Shown piece by piece: positions 45,839-57,997 of a stretch of 64,000 nt of DNA (positions within the stretch are counted from its first letter, which is position 1; each line of letters begins with the position of its first letter). Both the position numbers and the translations under genes were made by a program. The notes under the pieces are model-generated. The model did no database searches and had not been told where the DNA came from. It worked only from the letters and a program-made list of their open reading frames with translations. Location: the NCBI RefSeq assembly GCF_000499845.2, contig NC_023758.2:30596069-30660068 (forward strand), written 5' to 3'. Origin of the DNA: Phaseolus vulgaris. Taxonomy: Eukaryota; Streptophyta; Magnoliopsida; Fabales; Fabaceae.

Positions 45839-48800
45839 ATGGGCGAATCGTTCACTCCACCTTCTCCAATGTCCTCTTCCCAGCACAACCATGTCAAACG
45901 AATGCTAAACTCCAATCGCTTCAAGTCACCGTCAAAAACAATCTACTCCGACCGCTTCATACCCAGCAGATCCGCTTCCAACTTCGCTCTGTTTAACCTA
46001 TCGCCCTCCACGGAAGACGGTTGTAGTTGCAGCCCCTATGGCAGCGCGCTGCGGAGTGCCTTGTTTGGACCTTCCACACCCGACAAATTCGAAAGCCCTA
46101 ATATATTTCGTTTCAAATCGGAGACTCGACAGTCCATGCATTCTCTTTCTCACACACCTTTTACATCCCACGATGCCCTTCTCCCTGGCTATGACTACAA
46201 TCATAAGCCCCTTAAGCGCCCTCGCAAGATTCCTCCCTCGTCTTTTAAGGTTTTTTTTTTTTCTGTCCCTGTTTTGAGAGGTTTTGTTTTGGGGTGTTCG
46301 GTATAATTGCAATGTTGTGTTTTAGGTTCTGGATGCGCCGGCTCTGCAAGATGATTTTTATCTGAATCTCGTGGATTGGTCCTCCAGCAATGTCTTGGCT
46401 GTAGCTCTGGAAAACTCTGTTTATCTGTGGAATGCTTCTAGTAGCAAGGTTTATAAAATAAATTTAATTTCTTTTTTACTAATTGTTCTTGGTGACCACT
46501 GTTAGGATCTTTGTTTCTTTGATTCTTGGTGGGACCAAGACATCCCCAAATTTGTGCTCTTTCGAGTCGGTTATGAGACTAATCCCCGATCCTTAGTCCA
46601 AATCTTACTCATATTTAAAACTCTCCGATGAATATCGAGCATTTATACCATTGGGGGTTAGGTCTAACTGGAAGTCTCTTGTAGAAAACCAAAGTTTGAA
46701 TAGTTTCTGGGAAATACGTTCGTATTTAGTTTGTTTAGGATTGTTTTCAAAGGAGGGAGCTTGTGGGAAGCAAACTAAAATAACTTGAATTGTTTTTTAT
46801 TTTCCTATGTTTTTGCGTTTTAGATTATTTGCCGGTGTGCTTGAGATGCAGCTGCATATGTGCAGGTAACTAAGCTATGCGATTTGGGGGCTGACGATTC
46901 CGTTTGTTCAGTGGGCTGGGCTCCGCTTGGTACCTACTTGGCTGTTGGATCAAACAGTGGAAAAGTCCAGGTAAGAGTTTATATAGAAAACCAATCTCAT
47001 GCAATCGTAACCAGTTACCTCTTTTCAGTTTTTTTTTTTAAATGCCATAGGTTAAGAAGGATTTTTTTATGGGTGTTCTTTAGCAGATTCAGTGCACCCT
47101 ATCTATTGAGGATTTTTTTCTGGTATTTTTTCTCGAGGGTGACCAGTTATATATAACCAGCCATATACTATAGTTCTCAAAGAAGCAAAGACATACTTTT
47201 CCCGTGTTAGCAAAGGTCTCCGTATAGGAAGGGCAGTAGCATAACATATAATATGGCAAAGTTCTCTCCATAGGAATGGCAGTAGTAGTAGAATTTGATA
47301 CATGTGCTTATGACAAACACCAAAGTCTTGTACTTGTTTGTTATCAGACTCCATTGGTTGGTAAGAGCAGTTCACTTACAGTTAAAGCCAAGGCTGATAA
47401 GTGGAGAGTAACCCCAGCATAAGAGGAGAGTACCTACCACACTAACGACAGTTTATTAAACGGCACAATCAAGTTTTTCCCCCTATTCTATTTGTGCTAG
47501 GAAACTGTAGACAGAACAGAACTGTACTACTGATTGTTAATTGCATATCCTGCTACCTTTAGGAAACATAAGTTTTTCGTGTTAGTGAGTCTAATAAACT
47601 TAGCTTCTTGTTATGGTGACTTCCATTCATTTGATAGTTATACATCATTGTAGTCCATTCCATAGGCACGTGATGTGTTCTACTATCAATTTACATACAT
47701 AAACTTTATTTGCCCGCCTGGTTGAAACTTTTCTTCAGAACCATATGCATACTCAATTGACTAGAGGTAGGTAGCCAGGGCATCATTGCCACCTTAAACA
47801 TTATTAATTTGTGATATTTTGACCGTCTTCCTGTAAAACATGGTGTCAAAAGATATCATTTACTTGTTTTGTGATGTTGAGTATTTTTTTAATCTCATCC
47901 GTGGGACTTGCTAAGTTCTTCTTAACCATTCTTTATGTAGATTTGGGATGTATCTCAAGGCAAGTCAATAAGAACTATGGAGGGTCATCGTTTACGTGTT
48001 GGGACCTTGGCCTGGAGTTCATCTCTCTTGTCTTCTGGTGGCCGGGATAAAAGCATTTACCAACGAGACATACGTGTACAGGAGGATTTTGTCAGTAAAC
48101 TGTCTGGGCACAAATCAGAGGTTGGTCTTGTCTTTATTTGCAATGGTCTTATCTGATAAAACTAGTTACCTACTGTGTACGATTTAATGATTGAATTCCC
48201 CCCTTTTTTGGTTCTTCAAAAAGGTTTGTGGACTGAAGTGGTCTTATGATAACCGTGAGTTAGCATCAGGTGGAAATGACAACAAGGTACATTTAATTGC
48301 AAGTTGCATTATCCTCATGAACTGTGCCACTACTGCACTTTTGCCTTTTTAATCTCTACTTCTTGGCATCGGTTACCAATAATTTGTTTTCTATGTTTGC
48401 AGTTACTTGTTTGGAATCAAAACTCAACCCAGCCCATCCTGAAGTTCTGTGGGCATACAGCAGCTGTTAAAGCAATTGCGTGGTCTCCTCATGCAAATGG
48501 ACTTCTTGCATCTGGAGGAGGTACTGCAGACCGAAGCATTCGTTTCTGGAATACAACCACAAACTCACAGTTAAACTGCATTGACACTGGAAGTCAGGTA
48601 TTTTCTTTGGTCTAATTCTTTTTTATATAATAAATGTCTGGTTATTTGATAGCTTTATGAAAAATTGAATTTATTGTTACGAGATTCATTCTCCCCATTG
48701 TAGAGCAATATGGTAAATAACAGCAAAATGCCATGCCTAATCAAACCGTACTCAATGGAAAATAATATGTAAAAACTTAATTTTAAAATAATTCCAAAGA

Positions 48801-49938
48801 GAAGTGATATAAAAAAAGGGTAAGGGATCACTAACTTTGTAGTATCGAAACATTGAGACTCCCAAATTCAAGACTGACATGACTCTCTATTGTTGGATCT
48901 TCGTTGAACTTTGTCAAAGATACATTTTCTTGTAAATTTGCATTCCTACTTTCTGCTGGAAAGAACAGGAGAGTAGGTAATCGATTAGCCGTACTAGTTG
49001 GGTAGTATGACTAACATCTAATCCAAGTGGTGCAATGAAATTCTTATTTGCTTTATCAATGAATAGACAGTGATCCATCATACAGAAAATAACATCAGTT
49101 TAGTGTTCCATGGAATCTTGGACCATTATTCATAATATGTCTGAAAAAACAAAATTTACATATCCCGTTGGCCATTCAATATCCGTGCCAACAATTGTTA
49201 GATTATATTGAAGAACTGCTTTCAGAATTCATGGATTTTTCACCACATATACAAGTATTATGGGTGTTTACCTCACCGCCATCCCCTTTTTTTTATATAA
49301 AATAAAATGACTATCACATCCCTTTCATGATGACAGGTTTGTAATCTTGTCTGGTCTAAAAATGTGAATGAATTGGTAAGCACGCACGGCTACTCCCAAA
49401 ATCAGATAATGGTTTGGAAATATCCCACCATGTCAAAGGTATAGATAAAATCTGTTGTCATAGCTTGCACATATTGTTCTTTAAAATTAATTTTAATGTT
49501 TTACCTTTTTTTGTCCTTTTGATGCAGCTGGCAACTCTTACAGGCCATAGTTTCAGAGTTCTTTATCTTTCCATTTCTCCTGATGGTCAGGTATTTCAAT
49601 TGTTCTTTCACCTATTATTCTTTTTAAGATTTCATGTAATTAGCGGCTTTTTACAAAAGTTTACTATTTTCTGAATTTTATGTCATTTTCCTTGTGATGA
49701 TGACTTCTACTTACTGTATTAGACTATTGTCACTGGAGCTGGAGATGAAACTCTAAGATTTTGGAATGTATTCCCTTCGCGGAAATCACAGGTAACTATT
49801 TGGTATTTTAATGTTGGCATGAAATAGGTCATGTGCATATACTTAGAGGGACTTGATCCTTTTATTCATTTCATTGTCTATCAGAATACTGAGAGTGAAA
49901 TTGGAGCATCCTCTTTAGGAAGATCTATCATCAGGTGA
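45839..49938 (+). CDS. CCS52A: CCS52A/FZR (Cdh1-type) activator of the anaphase-promoting complex
   Basis: A WD40 substrate adaptor of APC/C that promotes mitotic cyclin breakdown and entry into endoreduplication; in legumes CCS52A is needed for nodule cell polyploidy. Exons: 45839-46249, 46326-46448, 46866-46970, 47941-48120, 48224-48286, 48403-48597, 49337-49438, 49528-49590, 49723-49791, 49885-49938. Every exon is a multiple of three; together they give 454 residues. The C-box is DRFIP at residues 38-42. Seven WD40 repeats run from about [19 protein letters not shown] to TLRFWNVF. The IR tail is the terminal Ile-Arg. The SFRVLYL motif, seen in Cdh1 cyclin binding, is present. The N-terminal region differs from Medicago CCS52A as I recall it, so this could be the A2-like paralogue. 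Confidence 0.95.
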
Positions 49939-50749
49939 CTTCTTCAGCTTGCATATATATGGCACAAGTGGCTGAAAGAAATTTCAGAACAGCAAGAATA
50001 CCGTGGCGGTGGAAAATTGTATAAAAGACATCATTGCGGTCTGCTTTACTAATTTTGAAAGCCTTGCGGGAGCCATGAATTTACAAATATAGCTTCCACT
50101 GGTGGAAATCCCTTCTCTTCATGAATTATCTTACATTTATTTGTATATTTTGGTTTTCTCCAATTTTTGTGTTCTTTCCTGTAATGCACCTTGCATTACA
50201 TTGATCAATTAAGAATACATAGAAGCATGTTTTCCATGTACTGGAACAGCTTTTGTATATAAAAGTCTACTTCCTTCGGATGGCGTTAGTTTGTACAAGG
50301 GGCGTGGTTATCCCCTCAAATTAAGGAAGGCGAAAACTTCATTGACCTCTTTCTTCGAGCGACTGTTATTAACTTTAGAAAATGTCTGCGTTGGTTGTTT
50401 ATTGATTTCAAAAATATTTTTATTTTCTAAATTTATCTGTCTATCCAGATGTTAGGTTTTTAGTATAAATATTGACCAAGGCAAGGAAAAATGAGCTAAA
50501 TTTGCATTGAGTTGGACTAGAACGTAGGTTTTATTACCAAAATGATTTTGATCACTAAGACGATATTTTATCTGTTTGTCAAATTAGTACGAAAGTATTT
50601 TTTTTTTAAAAACTAAGAAAACTTTACAAACCTTAAGGCTGTTCTAAAGTGAATTAAGATTGATTCATTTAAAAAAAATGTTTGATGGACAAATAAATTA
50701 TATCAACACCAGATTTAGAAAGAGATTTAAATTTTAAACATTTGTTAAA
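49939..50749. other. 3' flank of CCS52A
   Basis: Probable 3' UTR to about 50250, then AT-rich DNA without a gene. Confidence 0.45.
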
Positions 50750-51230
50750 AGTAATTATTACAGATAAATTATTGAATATCAACTAATTTAAAAATAAATA
50801 AAAATATATTATATTAATTAAATTAAATATATTTTATAAATTAAAAAGTAATAGTATTTAAAGTTATTTTTATTATTAATAAAATTTATAAAATAATTTT
50901 TAAATTAATATCTAATATTAATTATTAAGATTTTAGTTATTAATTATTTTAAATTTTAAATTAATCTTTTATTAAATTAGTTTTAATTATTAATTATTTT
51001 CTATTTTAAATTAATTTTTAATTAAATTAATAACTAATTTAAACTATAGAGCAATTAACAATTAAAATCTTAATAACTAATGTTAAATATTAATTTAAAA
51101 ATTATAATAAAAGTTACTTTAAATATAAATAATATTTTAATTTATAAAATAATATTTAATTTAATTAATATAATAATTTATTATTTTTATTTTTAAAATA
51201 ATTTATATTTAATAATTTTTTAATAAGTAA
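50750..51230. mobile_element. Degraded miniature CACTA element, internally duplicated
   Basis: It shares the AACTAATTTAAAAATAAATAAAA, TTTTATTATTAATAAAATTTATAAAATAAT and TTATATTTAATAATTTTTTAATAAGT stretches of the family at 15226. The middle third is repeated. Termini are decayed. Confidence 0.5.
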
Positions 51231-51359
51231 CCTAAATTTGAACTATTCAAAATTTTATTCAAAGTAAAAATAAACTTTTCTTTTCTTTTCTCAATCTTTT
51301 CTTTCCTATTATTTTTTCTCACTCTCCGGTCATAATCATAGGATGATAATCTATCTAGC

Positions 51360-51800
51360 ATATATAAATATATATAATCTCTAAAATGTAGCATGAAGAC
51401 ATGAATCTATATATTATATAATTATGAATTATATAAACTAAAAAAAAATATTTATATGTACAAGTATTTATGTTTCATATTTTTTTGGAACAAAGATCTT
51501 TTTTACTAATTTCAAAAAAATTATTTCTTTATAATTATAATAAAAATTTATACAATAAATATGAGTTTTTAAAAATTATTATATTATTTTTTTAAAATCG
51601 TGCTAAAATTTTTAGATTGAACACTTCACTGATAAGTGTCTTACAAGTATTGTTGACACCGATATTTTTCACTGATAAGTGTCTTACGAGCGTTGTTGAC
51701 ACCGACTCGGATACATCAACAACATTGATACTTCACTGATAAGTGTCTTATGAGTATTGTTGTTGACACTGATACTTCACTGATAAGTGTTAAGTTGTTG
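51360..51800. repeat. Dispersed AT-rich repeat, relative of subtilase A intron 1
   Basis: It is collinear with 11620-12040 over several blocks. Its right part adds four spaced copies of CACTGATAAGTGT (starting near 51628, 51670, 51734 and 51778). Confidence 0.65.
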
Positions 51801-52313
51801 TAATATAAGCTTACGACGGTTTATTCTCTCTTTTTTTTCTTCCATAATGAAAAACAATTATTTACAACAACTTCACATTTACAAAATTACATCACTACTT
51901 CTCACCGTACCATCATCGGCATTCTTAAATCTTCTCTTCTAAGGTCAAACATCTGTATCCTATTTTTATTCCTCTCCATTAACGTCTTCAAACAACTTTT
52001 CTTCGTTGAAAATCCAAAGCTTAACAGCGAAAAATCAAGTTATTGTGAGCATATATAAAGGAAATGATACTTTTAAATTCATAGATGAACTTTCACTCCC
52101 TAAAATACACGACCAAGCACACATACACTTTACACACAGAACCAATTTAATATTGTACGAAAGAAGAAGAAAAAAAATGTTTGAATAACATGAGTTTCCT
52201 TATTTACATTGAAAAGGATGTTTGAATGTTTGAAGTTATCCTAATTTGTATACAGGGAAGCCACGTATTAATTTGGTAGAAACCCTCTAATGGGACGTAA
52301 AGGTTTTGTTTGT
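51801..52313. other. 3' flank of SGR
   Basis: No gene is supported. The open frame 52006-52188 shows no known domain. Part is probably SGR 3' UTR. Confidence 0.4.
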
Positions 52314-53735
52314 TTATAGATTTTGTTGGGTCTCAATCCCATCACAAGGTTCGTAATGGTGGCTGGGAACTTCTTGAGACCACTGAATTGGGTTCAACGT
52401 AATTGGGGGAAAGCAACACTCGCATTCTTCTTGGCATGCCTTTGGAATCGCCAACCCCTCCTTGCTTCCACCACTTTCTTCCTCCCTCTCTGCGGTGGCC
52501 CCACCGTATGCATCCCTCAGTGGGCCCCAGCACTCCACCTTGTTGAATTCTCGAATGTTTGAGTGAAAGTATACCCAAACCAAGGCCTCTTGCAATTCCG
52601 GGTAGTTGTTGAAAAGATCACCATCGCCGTGAATCACCGCCTTCAACACCTGATTCACACACGCAATTGCATTATGTTACGTTCAATATTCGTTCATTCA
52701 CCCTTCAATTTCATGCTTCCAAAACTGGCTTACCACTGGTAGCTCCTTGCAGAAGATGAAGTATCTTAATCGGGCTAACATGTCCAACAGAAAATGACCT
52801 CCACTAATGTGGCAGTGAACGTGCAGGGACATCTTTCCCTTCACCTTCTTCCACTGCGCCACCACTTCGTCTCTTTGCAATCTGTTGTACCACCCCTGCA
52901 ACTGCAATTCATTCCAAAATTCATCATCAACACTCGATTTTAGTACGAATTACCATATATATTGTTGGTAAACAAACACAATTTACAGTCACCAATCTCT
53001 GATTTGGGAGTTTTCAAACTGTAATTCAAATACACCTTTAAACGATTTATTTCCTGTGAGAATGAATTGGACTTTGGAGTGTTGAACAATCCGTTCCTAT
53101 TCCCCTCTATTCATAGTAATCAATTTTTTTTTTCAAACAACTGAGAATAAATCCAACATCTCTAGAGAATAAATTCAATATTTTGCTTTGTTCAGCAGTA
53201 TAATTCACGTGTTGCCATCTATTACGATTTCCCACCTTCCTCCCCAAAACAGCAAAAATACCCTGATTTCTTCTGTTACGTAAGAACAATTTGAAAAGAA
53301 TATTAAGCCACAAGTGTGAGATGAAAAGAATACCTGAGAGTTATTTATGGTTTGAGAAATTGCCAAGGTGAGCTTAGCGGTTATATCACTGTGGGTTAAC
53401 GTATAAGTCCTGGGAAGATTTCCTGGGTGTTTATTTTCATCCACTCCCAAGAACAAAACCTTCAGCTTCGAGGCTTCAAATATGGCAGGTCCAAACAACC
53501 TAGCCGTCTGTTCCAATTCCAACCAAACCCATCAGACACAACCAAACCAACAACAACAATTTAAAAACAAAAAAGTGGTGATAAAAAGCCTTAAAAAAAG
53601 ACGTACAGGGACCATTGCCTTGTTCTTCTTGCGGTGCGGTCTTCCATTGGGCGAGATAGCAATATCGTGGCGTGGAGGAAGCGAAGGCTTACTAAGCTTA
53701 GAAGGGAGAAGATGAAGAGTAGTGAGAGTACCCAT
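52314..53735 (-). CDS. SGR: STAY-GREEN (SGR/NYE1) magnesium dechelatase
   Basis: A plastid protein that removes Mg from chlorophyll a at the start of chlorophyll breakdown; loss gives the stay-green phenotype (Mendel's I locus in pea). Minus-strand exons 53735-53607, 53507-53334, 52901-52734 and 52649-52314 encode 268 residues, the length of Arabidopsis NYE1. A transit peptide (MGTLTTLHLLPSKLSKPS) is followed by the SGR core: TARLFGPAIFEASKLKVLFL, TYTLTHSDITAKLTLAISQT, HVHCHISGGHFLLD and VECWGPL. The C-terminal cysteine-rich motif CQEECECCFPP is intact. One residue looks unusual: HSNIREFN, where I recall HSNIPEFN as the norm. The reading frame is otherwise complete. Confidence 0.96.
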
Positions 53736-54819
53736 GTTGGTGTTGATTCAGTGATGGTTGATTAGTGAGTGATGATGCAGAAGAAAAGGAAGAGGATTTA
53801 TATTTATTGTAATGCTTTTGTTTTGGTGTTTGACTGAAGTGGGAGTTTTATGTTTCTTTGCTTGAGAATCTACTTTCTCCTTTGCTTGTGAGCTTCAACA
53901 ATGAAAGTGGAAAACGGGATTATTATTATAGGTGGAAGCGTTTGGAAGAGGCGTGTAGAGAACTAGTGATGCGTGTGAGTTTAGCCCATAACATTGCGGT
54001 TGCTTTAAGATGTAGCCTTCGCAACTCTTAATATTTTTTTTTATTTTTTTCTACTTTGGCTTGTCGACGTGGCGTCCTCTCATTTGGACACGTTTCCGAG
54101 GTTTGCGCTACCCACTTTGCCTGCTACTTCTAATTGGCGGTACTGTAGACCAAATTTTTGGGTATATTATATACCTCACTTTAGATTTATTTTGCTTTCA
54201 AAAAACTAATTAAAAAATCTCCTTATTATTACTATTATTATAAAAAAAGTAGTAGTTTATTAGGATTCTTTTTTCATACGTTTCTTCTTTGCTGTGCTGT
54301 GCTCTCATCCGTTACTTTGACGTGTTATATATTATTAGTATTTTTCTTTTTTGAAGACTTTCTTTGAATTCAAGAATAGCAGCTACTACTGTCTTCTCTT
54401 AAGATCTTCACCCAAAAAAGCGTTGGTAATGATAATTAGTGGTCGGGCAAATATTCTGCGCACCACACTCTTCTGCGCACAACTTCAGGGTAATGGCACC
54501 GAAGACTCGGGACACTGTTCTGATTTTCTTAATATTCGTAGTATAAAGAAAGATAAGAAAATATTAAAAATAAATTTTATATTGGTTCTAGAGAAACCAA
54601 TAGACAACCTAAACTCAGAACATTCAAGGTAATGAAGAACAAGTGTTTCCTTAATCTAATTTGTAATTTGTCTATCTATAAGGTTTTATCTAGTATATAT
54701 GAAGTGAGTTTTAACCTTGTGTTTGCTGTTATGATTTTCTCTTTACTGTCTGGTTAATGTTAATTAATCCAAATTCTCGTCCTATGTTATTTTCTTTACA
54801 TTATTCATTTATATCGTCC
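53736..54819. other. SGR promoter side and intergenic DNA
   Basis: A minus-strand TATA-like run (AAATATAAAT, about 53794-53803) lies some 60 bases before the SGR ATG. Beyond 53900 no gene is recognised; the frame at 54351-54632 has no domain. Confidence 0.45.
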
Positions 54820-55010
54820 TTCTACCTAAATGACCAAGGATCGGTCCAAGGTCCATAACCCAACATGCCTCAGCCTTATGCACTGGCAAATGAGGCTACT
54901 GCTAGCTTAAAGTTGTACTCGATCACCAGGTTAGACTACACCCATGATAATTAGATCAACATCTTTCCTTAATCATCAAAGATCGACCCAAGCCCATAAC
55001 CCAACAATAT
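54820..55010. repeat. Fragment related to the LTR-like sequence at 62935
   Basis: CATAACCCAACATGCCTCAGCC and CAAATGAGGCTA correspond to CATGACCCAACATGCC...CAGCCTCAGG...CCAATGAGGCTAATA at 62965-63020. Confidence 0.5.
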
Positions 55011-55317
55011 CTATAAATTTACTATTTTTTTAATTATTTATTTAAATTTTGGTATTTTTGTTTATTCTTACAAGTTCCAATATTTTCTACAAGACTACTT
55101 CAATCAATTATTAGTTTTTTTTTATTTTAGTATGATGGGAGTAAACTATTAAAAAAACACTTTTATCTTCAAGTCAGATATAATTATCAGTTTACAAGTT
55201 TCAGAGTTAAAACTTGCATTTCATAAATATAGATACGTGCCTAATTATGTTTTTAATAAGTAATCAAATTTTATTATATAATTAAAAAAATTATTAATCA
55301 AAACTTTATTAAGTTAA

Positions 55318-55559
55318 TATTACCGGACAAAATCATTATTAGACTTAATTAGACTTAATTACAGGAATATAATCACTATTAATGAGTCTATAATTAGACT
55401 TAATTATAGGAATATAATCACTATAATTAGTCTTAATTACAGATGTTATGTGAGAAAAAGAATCTGTACGGTTCTGTACGGTTCTAATGCTATGGTTATA
55501 TATACGTATCATTGCTATAGATGAAAGACAGATTGAATAAAACAGAGAATATTCTTTCA
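55318..55559 (+). repeat. 5' LTR of copia element
   Basis: 242 bp, TATTACCGG to TTCTTTCA. It holds one extra 10-bp repeat (ACTTAATTAG) compared with the 3' LTR. A TATATATA box at about 55499-55506 precedes the probable R region. Confidence 0.92.
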
Positions 55560-55639
55560 TGGTATCAGAGCACAAAACTCTGATACCCGACAAACACAAA
55601 GCAAAGGCAACGGTGCACAACCATGGCAGATGCACCACC

Positions 55640-57997
55640 ATGGCAGATGCACCAGAAAAGAATAATGCCAACAAAGCAGAGCACGAAGGAGGAGGTGCTA
55701 AGAAGACCTACTCGTCATATGATCTCAACGCGAGTGACAATCCCGGAAACATAATCACGCAAGTCCAATTGCGCGGAGAAAATTACGACGAATGGGCAAG
55801 AGCAGTAAAGATCTCGCTTCGTGCCCGGAGAAAATGGGGCTTCATTGATGGAACGCATATCCAACCAGAGGATGAGGCACCCGACCTTGAAGATTGGTGG
55901 ACCGTGCAGTCCATGATTGTATCTTGGATTCTAAACACCATTGAACCAAGCTTACGATCCACAGTAGCATATGCTAAGACTGCACATAACTTGTGGGAAG
56001 ACATTAAAGAAAGATTATCGGTCGTGAATGGACCTAGAATTCAACAACTAAGGTCGGACTTGTCAAGATGCAAGCAGGAGGGAATGGTGGTGGCAACTTA
56101 CTTTGGAAAATTGAAGGTCCTTTGGGATGAGCTTGCTAACAGTGACAAAATTCCATCTTGTACGTGTGGTGGATGCAAGTGTGGGATTGGTGCTCAGTTG
56201 GAAAAACGAAGGGAGGAGGAGAAGGTTCATCAACTCCTTATGGGGTTGGATGACGCAAGCTACGGGATAGTAAGATCAAACATTTTGGCCTCAGATCCAT
56301 TGCCGTCTCTGAACCGCGTATATGCTATGTTGGTACAAGAAGAAAGAGTGAGAATGATGGCCAAATCAACGGAAGAAAGGGGGTTGGTCGTGGGTCTCGC
56401 GATGCAGGCCAACTACAAAGAAAAAGGGCGTGGAGATATGGTAGAAAAATTAATGACGTGCAGTCATTGCGGTAAAAATGGTCATGACATGAAGGGATGC
56501 TTCCAATTGATCGGATATCCCGAATGGTGGGGTGACAGACCAAAAAGTGAAGGCAAATGGAACGGCAGGGGACGCCAAGGGATGCGAAACAAAGGTAACC
56601 CGACACGTGCAAATGTGGCACACGCTAGTGGAAGCAACAGTCAAGCCAACAATGACGACAAGAAACTTGAGATGGCAGGTCTGACTAATGAACAATGGAA
56701 GGACCGCACTTCGAGGACGCTGATTGGAGCAGGTGAACGGAAAGATGGGCTTTATTGGTATCGTGGGGTACGGAAGACTCAAGCATGTCATGTCAAGATG
56801 GAAAATCAACTAGCACTTTGGCACCAAAGATTAGGACATCCGTCATTTCAGATTGTGCAAATGCTTCTTGATATAAGTGGGAAATGTACTCGTGATGAGT
56901 TGAATACAGTTTGTGAAGTTTGTGAAAAATCGAAACAAACGAGAGATAAGTTTTTCTTAAGTGCGCATCAAGCTTTAAATATTTTTGATTTAATTCATTG
57001 TGACTTATGGGGTCCTTATAAAACTCCTTCATCCTGTGGTGCTTCATATTTTTTGACAATTGTGGATGATTGTTCACGGGCAGTTTGGATCTATTTGTTA
57101 AAAGAAAAAACAGAGGTATCAGTGACTTTGAAAAAAAATTTCACACTCGTTGAGAGGCAATACAACAAATGTGTTAAAATGGTTCGCTCTGACAATGGAA
57201 CCGAATTCATGTGTCTAAAACACTATTTCATTCAACAAGGTATCCTTCACCAAACTTCCTGTGTCGGGACCCCGCAACAAAATGGACGCGTCGAACGCAA
57301 GCATCGGCATATTCTGAATGTTGCTCGGTCATTACGGTTTCAAGGCAATCTTCCCATTAAATTTTGGGGGGAATGCGTTTTGACTGCAGGCTACTTAATC
57401 AATCTCACACCATCCTCCATTCTAAAAGGAAAAACCCCTTATGAAGTGATCCATGGATGTGTACCCAGCTACGCGCACTTACGAGTATTTGGTTCATTAT
57501 GTTATGCTCATAATCAAAATAGACAGCGGGATAAATTTGATAGTCGTAGTCGAAAATGTGTGTTTGTCGGGTATCCATATGGCCAAAAAGGATGAAAATT
57601 ATTTGATTTGGAAACAGAAACTTTCTTTGTCTCTCGTGATGTACATTTTTTCGAAAATAAATTTCCATATTTTGAAGCCAAAAAGATGGACACTGCACCA
57701 CCATTGCAAAACCCAATTATTGCCAACTCTTTAGAAACTGGAACGGACCCACATTTTCTTCACGAAGTTGCCTCCTCAAACCTAGATGAATGCATCGTCA
57801 ACCAACCCATTGCATCTCCCATCCCAGCCAAGGAGGATGCTACCCTCACAGATGACTTCGACCACACTATCAACGACTCCGATCCGTGTATAGAAGCCTC
57901 GACGCTACCCGCGGATCCACCGCCGCGTCCGACGGAGACGGTGATGACTTTTTACGGCAAGTGCACCGCGTTTGTCAAAAGTAATAATTGTCCCTAA
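55640..57997 (+). pseudogene. copia gag-integrase reading with one nonsense codon
   Basis: Starting at ATG 55640 (MADAPEKNNANK), gag includes VQLRGENYDEWARAVK and a CCHC knuckle CSHCGKNGHDMKGC. The reading passes from LTNEQWK straight to DRTSRTLIGAGE, so the protease (DTGA) segment has been lost in frame. A GAG-pre-integrase HQRLGHPS and the integrase core follow, with Asp (HCDLWG), Asp (RSDNGTEF) and Glu (NGRVERKH) all kept. TGA at 57593-57595 stands where the family usually has Trp. The same frame then stays open to 57995, so a single G-to-A change may explain it. Confidence 0.88.

Noticed and set aside
54351..54632. 93-codon frame upstream of SGR
   Set aside because: No known motif; probably chance in intergenic DNA.
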